From: Malania oleifera
Lineage: Eukaryota > Streptophyta > Magnoliopsida > Santalales > Ximeniaceae
NCBI RefSeq assembly: GCF_029873635.1
Contig: NC_080422.1
Span: 18,904,049-18,968,048 of the forward strand
DNA length: 64,000 bases
Direction of reading: 5' to 3'
Part shown: positions 57,601-64,000 of the stretch, in pieces
Layout of the letters: each line of letters opens with the position of its first letter
Numbering within the stretch: the stretch's first letter is position 1
The notes under the pieces: generated by a model
What the model saw: only the letters and a program-made list of their open reading frames with translations
Told to the model about the DNA's origin: nothing
The model's database searches: none
Made by a program: the position numbers and the translations under genes

Positions 57601-60159
57601 AACCAGGAGAATTATCAACTTCTCTTGGAGGTGCATCTGGACGATTCAAATCAAATATACGAAGTATTTTTTCAAATCCACCAGTGAGAAGAAGGTGTGT
57701 ATCCTGCAAAAAGATTGACAAACTTAACGACAAGGAAAAACAGGCACAAATGCATATAACATATGTAAGATGGTGTGATATACAAAAGTAAAGGATGTGA
57801 TAAAATCAAACAATTGAGCATGTTTTCAATAAGAAAAATAATCAGAGAGAGGGAATAGAAAAAAAAAAAAAAAAAAAAAGAAAAATATCATCTTCAAAAC
57901 AAATACAAAACAAATTTACTTGGAAAAGGGAGTACAGGAGTAGCATAAGGCGGTGAAGCAAGGAATACACAACTTGTGTTCACAAAGAATTGTGCACTAC
58001 CATCTTACAGGTGCTCCTAGCATTTACTTCCCTACAAGGCATATCAAGTGCACAATAACAAATTAATTGAATGATTTTAACCCTTCAATTATTCAGCAAA
58101 TTTGGGCAGTAAACCAGCATGAAAATTTTTTCACACACAAAAGTTTGCAGATGATTGAAGCTGATCTATGTGGCCTGCAAATATGTTAGCGTGCATGAGT
58201 GATTGATTATGCTGATTTGGCTAAAATAGTTATCTTGAATTGGACCCACTAATGGTGGGGCATATTTGAAATAACAAGCCATAACCCTATTGCAACAATG
58301 TTCACAGTTAATTTAAAACCCAAAAAAAATAAAAAAAACTATAGAAAACCGCCAAAGGAACAAAACCTACACAAATGTCTATAACAAATACCAGAAAGGA
58401 ATAGTCATCAAAAAATATACCTCTGAAAAGGCACATGCCCTAACAATGTGCTTGTGCTCAAAACAATGCAATTCATCCCCAGTCAATGCATCCCACAATT
58501 TCCTGCAAATGAATGAGACTTTATTTCAACTTCAAAAATACACAAGCGCTGTCTATATTAACAAAACCATCTTCATGTTTTAACATAAACAATAGAGCCA
58601 GCCTGCCAACAATAAAAATGATATGAAAACTGGACGCAACCTCTGACAACAGTTGGCCTTCTAAATAGTTTCATTAAGCAAATCAAAACTAAATAATAGA
58701 AAAATGACTGCTTCTTGATGAAAAAAAGAAAAAGAAAAAGAAAATAAATAAAAAAACATACAAACAACTAATCATCTCAAGAATCTCAGCATACCAGGTA
58801 TAGCACAGACTTAACCCTGCAAGACTGGTACCCCACTGAAATATGATAACTGACATTCCATATATAGTGCATAATGCACATGGCATTTTTAGGAACATTT
58901 CTCCACCTTTTTCTTTTGTTAATAAAAGAACACTTCATTTGCCTTTCTCCAGTTCAAAATATGCTCAAAAATACTGAACCATATTCCCTTGATGACTCAT
59001 AACTACCCTGAGAAAGTATGTACAAGCCTAATTTAGCCCCAAACCTATAAATGACCTCTTGTTGCACAAAAAAGACTCAAAAGGCAGAAGCCCATATTCA
59101 CATTCTTGCCTGTGTTGTAGTGAAAGCATTCTACATTTAGGTAGCTTGAGCCGAAAAGAAGAGTTGACTGGAGAATCCAATCAGTCTTACAGCATTCAAA
59201 ATATTTTTTTTTTATTGCACTAGTGCGCCACTCTTAGACAAATGAAAATTTGTAACAAAAATTACAACTTTAACTAAATAAAATTAAATTTTTAATAACC
59301 ACCAGAACCCCAGAATTCGGATAAAACCTGGACAACAATAAATAAGAAATTTAATGATGGATTAAAAATACTAATCAATTAGCACGGTTGAAAGAAAAGG
59401 GCAAGATTTAAACTAGCCCATGTTTAATAATTTAAGTAGGTAAAACAACTTACATGACAATCTATATGTCAATCATGTAACTAATCAAGTACACATAAGT
59501 TATAACATGTGTGATGTGTTGTGTATTTTTCAGATTTTAAATTCAAGCTTCTACTCCAATTATTAACCCATTTCTATGCTTTCAGTTATTCAGATTTTAA
59601 TTTGTTCTTCAATACTCTAAAACTACCAGAGCACAATTTAAAATAATGTAATCTTAAACACAGGAAAAAAAAAAAAAGTTTGAAACCTGCCTGGTCAAAT
59701 AAATCACATGTATATCCGTACTACGACCAAGATGGTAATAAGTATGTGAATAAACCATAACACCCTGAAGATAACAAGTATGCAACATAGCAGGAGTAAA
59801 AAAAAAAAAATTGCTGTGATCAAGATGCAATATATACCAGCACTTGTATATTTTTGTGCTCATGACATAAATGGTACCATAACATCAGTAAGATAATAAA
59901 TATGCAAAGCAAAAGGCGAAAAACAAATACTCCACATATTTCAAAAGACAAAGAAACAGAAATTATCAATCATTCAAATTTTGCATAAAACAAATATTAA
60001 GTAGTTATCAGCTTGAAACATACGCAGTAAAATCTGCAGAGCCAGATGCAGCACGTAAAGCATTAGTATCCAGGCAACAACTCCAAACTGCACCTTTGTG
60101 CCCTTCAAAGGTTCCTATCCAATCACCAGTTTCTCCATTTCTAAGCATTGGACTAGAAT
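45370..60159 (-). CDS. WD40-repeat protein, STRAP/Unrip type (exons 2 to last; exon 1 outside window)
   Basis: Six exons were placed on the minus strand: 60024-60159, 58421-58502, 57528-57703, 46454-46591, 46231-46370 and 45370-45632. All junctions have GT-AG ends, codon phases match across every junction, and the joined frame has no stop until TGA at 45370-45372. The product, minus its first exon, is about 310 residues. It has six WD-type blades, each with the usual central or final W-D/W-x or F-D: GHKGAVW…[20 protein letters not shown]…[17 protein letters not shown]…[17 protein letters not shown]…[17 protein letters not shown]…VHIFDFHTG and [11 protein letters not shown]…IRIWQT. A seventh is expected in exon 1. 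The C-terminal tail has [16 protein letters not shown]. The protein matches the plant family annotated as serine-threonine kinase receptor-associated protein. Animal STRAP/Unrip acts with the SMN complex and modulates TGF-beta signalling; the plant role is not well defined. The gene looks intact and is likely functional. Confidence 0.93.
46231..46370 (-). CDS. STRAP-like gene, penultimate exon
   Basis: 140 bp between acceptor …TTCTTCAG and donor GTAAGT-like GTAAGTTT. Encodes [20 protein letters not shown] and [18 protein letters not shown]. The His codon before FGL is split over the short upstream intron (83 bp). Confidence 0.95.
46454..46591 (-). CDS. STRAP-like gene, exon with blade 5
   Basis: 138 bp after acceptor …GCTTGCTCAG, ending at donor GTAAGT. 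Encodes [20 protein letters not shown] and [19 protein letters not shown]. It follows the 10.9-kb intron. Confidence 0.95.
47514..48124. mobile_element. hAT-like non-autonomous element (CAGTGTTTTAAAAGGC ends)
   Basis: Starts CAGTGTTTTAAAAGGC and ends GTCTTTTAAAACATTG, an inverted pair. ATAACATC lies directly on the left and TTAACATC two bases beyond the right end, 7 of 8 matching, which fits a hAT 8-bp duplication with slight decay. Inside are GCCTCAAGGC / GCCTTGAGGC and GCTTACGCC-type repeats. No transposase. A related copy lies at 51358-52150. Confidence 0.68.
49423..50585. mobile_element. hAT-like TIR element (TAGGGCTnTGCA ends)
   Basis: Left end TAGGGCTCTGCA and right end TGCACAGCCCTA agree at 11 of 12 positions when inverted. 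Near each end are GGTTCAG / TTCGGTTGGTTTC sequences typical of this plant MITE type. The 8-base flanks (AACATTAC and GACAAACC) do not match, so age or superfamily is uncertain. No coding capacity. Confidence 0.5.
51358..52150. mobile_element. hAT-like non-autonomous element, second copy
   Basis: Starts CAGTGTTTTAAAAGGCG and ends GCCTTTTAAAACATTG. Flanks AATAGAAC (51350-51357) and ATTAGAAC (52151-52158) match at 7 of 8 bases. The arms share GCGCCTCAAGGC-type and GCTAACGCCTC-type sequence with the copy at 47514. Its centre differs: it carries about four imperfect repeats of roughly 60 bp at about 51595-51815 (CCGACAATTCCTCCAGCTCC and variants). The open frames at 51534-51774 are products of that repeat. 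Confidence 0.78.
51595..51815. repeat. Imperfect tandem repeat inside the hAT-like element
   Basis: Units of roughly 50-65 bp each contain ATTCCTCCAGCTCCTTCTCC or ATTCCTCCAAGCTTCTCAT, followed by CTCTCYGAYGACTC. About four units are visible. Unit borders are approximate. Confidence 0.65.
53463..53734. repeat. Diverged two-copy tandem duplication (about 140 bp)
   Basis: Copy 1 (about 53463-53606) and copy 2 (about 53607-53734) share CCACTTGTGATG, a CCTACTGTAAG / CACTACTGTAAG stretch, GGCATATTTAAAATTCAA / GGATATTTAAATTTCAAA and CAGATTTTCCAAAATGC / CAGATTTTCCCAAAGC in order. Confidence 0.7.
54077..54703. mobile_element. TIR element or MITE (TTGGTTGGGnAGAAG ends)
   Basis: Left end GTGTGCGTTTGGTTGGGAAG followed by AGAGAGAAGAAA; right end, inverted, ATGCACTTGGTTGGGGAGAA followed by GAGAGAAGAAA. 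CTAA occurs at both outer borders (54073-54076 and 54704-54707) as a possible target copy. No transposase. Confidence 0.55.
55295..55671. repeat. Two-copy tandem duplication (about 190 bp)
   Basis: Units at about 55295-55485 and 55486-55671 are nearly identical from AAAAAGACAATTAGATTT through CCTCTACCTCCCAATTATTT to ATTTCCTTAAAAAAATGAAA. Differences are few (for example ACCCCAAACC against ACCTCAAACC), so the duplication is recent. Confidence 0.93.
55780..56043. mobile_element. Tourist-like MITE, second copy, shortened
   Basis: Inverse of the MITE at 37175-37609 in block order: TTGATAACTAAATAAGAAAA, then TGTGGATTCCTTAA, then AATATTTTCTGTGTTCCAAA and CAGGGCC before TAA. The left end is less clear (GAGGATTTCGTTTGGGAAAA). 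Confidence 0.68.
57528..57703 (-). CDS. STRAP-like gene, exon with blades 3 and 4
   Basis: 176 bp between acceptor …TTTTTGCAG and donor GTATGTGC. Encodes [20 protein letters not shown], then [20 protein letters not shown] and [10 protein letters not shown]. The Arg codon is split and completed by the exon at 46454-46591, nearly 11 kb away. Confidence 0.95.
57704..60023 (-). other. Introns of the STRAP-like gene between exons 57528-57703, 58421-58502 and 60024-60159
   Basis: Two introns (57704-58420 and 58503-60023) lie around the exon at 58421-58502. No other gene or clear transposon was recognised in them; they are AT-rich with A-runs. Confidence 0.8.
58421..58502 (-). CDS. STRAP-like gene, short exon
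   Basis: 82 bp after acceptor …CATTTGCAG, ending at donor GTATATTT. Encodes [20 protein letters not shown] and RACAFSE. Too short to show up as a separate open frame; found by extending blade homology and phase. Confidence 0.93.
60024..60159 (-). CDS. STRAP-like gene, exon 2
   Basis: 136 bp after acceptor …TCACACAG, ending at donor GTATGTTT. Encodes [20 protein letters not shown] and [20 protein letters not shown], then ADFTA. In family members the residues just before (…ISASK) are in exon 1, so one more coding exon of roughly 45 codons must lie beyond 64000 or in sequence not recognised here. Confidence 0.93.
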
Positions 60160-61540
60160 CTGTGTGACAAAATAACATAAAACCATTTTAAAGATTTTAA
60201 TTTTTGCAACAGAACAAATTTATGCACACTAGACTCATATTGAAAAATTGAAAAATACCAGGCCTACCGTGTAAATGGTATTTTAACATATCTAGAAACA
60301 AAATTTGCTCATCTTGCATTAAATTAAATTTGCATACAGTGCAGCAAATAGTATATTTGTGCATGCACAAATGACATAAGCTTTGCTAAGTGAGCACGCA
60401 TGCAAGCACAGACATAGGCCACCCTGATTCTTTCTACTTTTTAAACACACAGGATTGCAAAAATGTGCACCACAAATTGAGATCATGAACGTAAACTGCA
60501 TTCAGTCATAACAAATCCTTAGATCGTGCCTTTCTTGACTCTTCATGTTTAAATCCCTTTGCTACACCTAGTCAAGTCTATATGTTCCAGAAAGTGACAT
60601 GAACTACAAGAATTGAGATTTTACCCAAAAAAAAAAAACATTAAGTCTATAGTTGCATTGCTCCAGAGGCATCAAAGGCCCCTTTGCAACGTTTTCTTAA
60701 GTAGTACATAAAATAAAAGGTAGGTAGAGAAGGGTCATTCTAAGGAATCAAACAGCCACTGGCAATATGAGAGAAACTTAACTCTATAATTGCAATGCTC
60801 CTGAGGCATCAAAGGCCCCTTTGCAATGCTTACTATAGTAATACTAAAAGAAAAGGTGGGTCATTCTAAATAATCAAACAGCCACTGGCAATATGAAATA
60901 GACATATGCTAAAGGTAATATCGAAGGCATTAACAATTAACATCAACGTACTTAAGACTGGAAAACTAAACAAATTTCATACCTTTATATGTTTCTATAA
61001 GAGGAATCATTTAAAACCATCTTACATCAAGAAACTAGACAAATCAATTCAAGTAGTGATATATTAATGTGGAAAAAAAAAAAGAGGAGAAAATGAGCGT
61101 AACTGACACATTCTTGCAAAGAATTCACAGCTAATGAACTTAAGGTATAGTTTTTTATGTTCTGATTTTATGCACAAGCCTGATACCATCCAACAACAGG
61201 TCCCTTCTTTTTAAAATTATATAATGTACCAGAAACTTATAATAGTAGTCTTAATTATAAAATAGATTTGGCAATTTGTCAATTATTTCCTCCGTACTTA
61301 CGCATGGCATCTTCTAGCTTTTTATAAGTTCTACATAAAGGCTATTTGCGAAGAGGTACACACACACTTGAATAATCCATTTATTATCTTCTCTTCATGT
61401 CATCTTCTACCTATAAACAACGATCAGTAAGGTTATTAATTGAGGAGGTGAGTACGCAGATATAGCCTATAGGCTACTTGGTACAGTCCAGACCCTATGT
61501 GCATTGTCAAAATTAGGGCAGCTTTATGTGCCTTGAAGCC
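60160..61540 (-). other. Intron upstream of exon 2 of the STRAP-like gene, proximal part
   Basis: No exon recognised. It holds a two-copy tandem duplication at about 60641-60905. Exon 1, expected to encode a WD blade starting near a CHGHSRPV-type motif and to end in a K codon split after its third base, was not found here. Confidence 0.6.
60641..60905. repeat. Two-copy tandem duplication (about 135 bp)
   Basis: Copies at about 60641-60776 and 60777-60905 share CTATAGTTGCATTGCTCCAG / CTATAATTGCAATGCTCCTG, AGGCATCAAAGGCCCCTTTG, GGGTCATTCTAA and AATCAAACAGCCACTGGCAA in order. Confidence 0.9.
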
Positions 61541-61899
61541 CAATGAGTCATCTTCTTCAAAGAGTGCAGAAGAAGAAACAGATAACATGTTTGTCTGCAT
61601 CACTAGCTTTCAGTTTCCATTGTAAGTTTTGTACCATCAGAAAACAACCTTCTTGTGGTAAGGTGTGCCCGAATTCATTTTTTATTTTCCTTGGATTAAA
61701 TAATTCTGAACACAATTATTTAGTCAAAAATTTAAAAATAAAAATATCATGCAAATTTGAAATAAAAAAAAATAAAATATCCATAAAATTTCTAAAACTT
61801 ATTTTGAATAATAATCACCTAAAAAAAAGATATATCAAGAGAGAAAGAGAATACAACCTTAAAAATGAAAATTAATAAGAGAACAAAAAAAGCAAACCA

Positions 61900-64000
61900 A
61901 ACAGTACTGCCAGTCATCCAAAAGAGACCTAACAGAAGTCACCTAAGAAAACCCCTTTTCAATGTCTTTCCATCATGATTAATAGAGTATGCAAATTCTC
62001 CAACTCCCGTTGTCCTGTCTTTCCCTTACTTTACTGCCATCCAAATGAGCTTCCTTGCCTACCAGATCAAGTAACCACAAACCCATTTTATCCAGCAAAT
62101 GTTGAACATGAGACTTGGGGTTGGGCAAAGCACCAGCCTTGATCTACTCAATTTTCTCTCTTTCCTTGCCAATTTAAATCATCCTCAAAAAATAGGAACC
62201 CTCTAAAGCATCTATTGGAGATGGATGGTTATAGGAAATATCACCTAATGGATCAGAGAAATCAGATCCATGCCCTAATTGATCACAAACCTCATCCATA
62301 AGTAACCTGCCATCACAATCAAAATCACTATCCAACACACACTCAATATGAAATACATCACCCCATTTCTTCTTCACCTTAATGAGGTTTTCCTCATCAA
62401 CCTTCTTTACTGAATCTATCTTTGACCCGTATGAAAGATCCATGAAATAAAAACTGCCATCAGTATTTCTTTTCTAAACCTAATTTCCCTTTGCATTCGC
62501 ACCATTATGCCTCTCAAATGATGAGTTCCTTTTCTCCATTTCCTTCTACGTGTGACGAGTACATAACTTTGACATTGCTGACTTTCCTTCAATCAGAGAT
62601 TTTGTCACCCAGTCCCACCCCTGCCATTGCATTATTAGAACTCAGAGCATCTTGATTACCAACCTGATCAGCAACAAAATAATCCTCACTGCACTTCCTT
62701 CTTCCTTGAGACCTTTGTCTGACACCCATTCTCCATAGAAACACCTTCGGAAAATTTATCAATTTTCCAAAACCTTCCTTCCCCTCCTCTCAGCCCACTA
62801 GAAAAATGCTCACGATTTCACTCGCACTTACATCTCTTGCCAAATAAGACATGCCACAAATCTGTTTCTCCTGCATCAGCACACTTTGCCTGAAACCAGA
62901 CCTGCTGAACCGTTCCTTTTAAACCCTCCTCCTCACAATCTTCACTTACACTCCCACTTTTCTGCAATATTTGATGGCTTGAGAGGTACCCAGCACGCAC
63001 CCTCCACTTGTATAGTGGACCCTCAAATTCTGTTGGGCATCAACTTAGGCCTGCGAAGATAATGCAGCAGAACTCCCTGTCTGCAAAGAAGCAGCAGCAA
63101 ATCTCCTTGGCACCTGCAAAGAAGAAGCATCCAGTCTCCCAGGCATCTGTGAAGAAGCAGCAGCCAATCTCTCATTCTCCAGTGCCATAGCAGTCCTGCT
63201 CAGGCCAAAAGATTTCCTATGTGTGTTTGAGATCTTTATCTAAGCCTGATCACATATATTACCACACGTGATTGCAAATGGACCATCACACCTTAAAAGC
63301 CCCAGGACTCCTTGACCCATCGCCATCCTTGAGACCCTTAATATGGACTGATGAGAACAATCAGGAGAATGGGCCTAAACCTGACAAGCATGGATAATGG
63401 GCTTGCCCAGAGACCTAAAAAATGTGTTTATTTCCCAACAACTGGGTCAAGTGCACTGTCATTTTAAGAATCCCTTACCCAACCCACTCCAAACCAACAA
63501 ACTACCAGTATCAGCTGCAGACACTGCAACCCCCTCCCTCCCACAACCCTAGCTTCCCCGAAACCTCCTGAACCACCAGCTGCCGCCATTCTAACGGGCA
63601 CCAATTCATAGACTCCGTAGTTCCCGCAGCGTCGCTCGCCCTTCGCTGATTTGAACTACCAGAGGTTATATCCTTCCAACTCTGGCAAACATCAATCCCT
63701 GCAGAGTGGGCCACGACCTACGCTTATGACTTGCTCCTCTCCTCTGTGCACACAACCACCTGCAACTCTTGCATATAGCTTTGCCAACCCTCCCCAGTCA
63801 GACTTCCAGGGATAAAGATTGAATAACCCTTACCATTCAAATGCAGAGTTAACGAACAGCTGCAGACACTACAACCTCCTCCCTCTTACAATCTCTAGCT
63901 TCCCTGAAACCTCCAGAACCACTAGAAGCTGCCATTCTAACAGCCACCAATTCACAACCTCCGTAGTTCCTGCAGTGCCACTTGCCCTCCACTGCTTTGA
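61900..64000 (-). mobile_element. Decayed LINE-like or other retroelement segment, identity uncertain
   Basis: Base composition and codon-like structure change here compared with the intron to the left. Minus-strand pieces such as YSIFIPGSLTGEGWQSYMQE (about 63760-63825) resemble the '(V/I)F(I/L)P-G…GW' segment of plant LINE ORF1/DUF4283 proteins. 62174-62443 (89 codons, acidic) and 62818-63000 look like further parts of such a protein, with stops between. No reverse transcriptase is in the window. An alternative is a host gene fragment; support is weak. Confidence 0.35.
63512..64000. repeat. Tandem duplication with 346-bp offset, cut by the window edge
   Basis: CAGCTGCAGACACT starts at 63512 and again at 63858, and the copies stay collinear through CCTCCCTC, CTAGCTTCCC, GAAACCTCC, GCCATTCTAAC, ACCAATTCA and CTCCGTAGTTCC to the right edge. 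Divergence is about one base in eight by eye. Confidence 0.88.

Noticed and set aside
60160-64000. Exon 1 of the STRAP-like gene inside the window
   Set aside because: I looked on the minus strand for the expected first-blade motif and for a suitable donor and found no convincing match.

Overview
The window is nuclear DNA of a flowering plant, probably a woody eudicot, although the sequence does not fix the species. It is AT-rich and packed with nested LTR retrotransposons, MITEs and microsatellites. It carries one apparently functional host gene with plant-type GT-AG introns and one broken plant resistance-gene homologue.

Positions 1-36800 are a retrotransposon graveyard. Copia-A (1-2208, minus) is the 5' part of an element that runs off the left edge. 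Copia-C (5921-11419, plus) holds a 1.87-kb solo LTR. Copia-B (11580-20828, minus) holds two solo LTRs of 2.09 and 2.1 kb. All three solo LTRs have perfect 5-bp target duplications, so the insertion order can be read exactly. A 2.2-kb non-coding block occurs at 2295-4509 and again at 21812-24188. Each copy lies to the right of the 5' end of a minus-strand Copia of the same family, which suggests a segmental duplication. Further right are the 3' end of a Tork-like Copia (24189-25344), an Athila-type Gypsy with one inverted partial LTR (25345-28878), the 3' end of a SIRE/Maximus-like Copia (about 28879-32999), part of a Gypsy LTR (33000-33781) and the 5' half of a Tat-type Gypsy (33782-36792).

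Positions 36800-45400 hold a Tourist-like MITE, a CC-NBS-LRR pseudogene on the minus strand (38947-41650) and the RNase H and 3' LTR of another Copia (43290 to about 44100). The NBS-LRR copy has lost the RNBS-B region, shifts frame early in the LRR and has an in-frame stop.

From 45370 to beyond the right edge lies a minus-strand gene for a seven-bladed WD40 protein of the STRAP/Unrip type. Six exons (2 to the last) were placed by splice sites and codon phase. They give six WD blades and a natural C-terminus. Exon 1 is not found in the window. One intron is about 10.9 kb, swollen by hAT-like MITEs, a second Tourist-like MITE and short tandem duplications. The intron upstream of exon 2 contains a decayed LINE-like segment.

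The most unusual pattern is that LTRs of at least three unrelated retrotransposon families each carry a cluster of short near-palindromic motifs centred on GTCGAC-like cores. No CRISPR array, rRNA, tRNA or phage-like system was seen.
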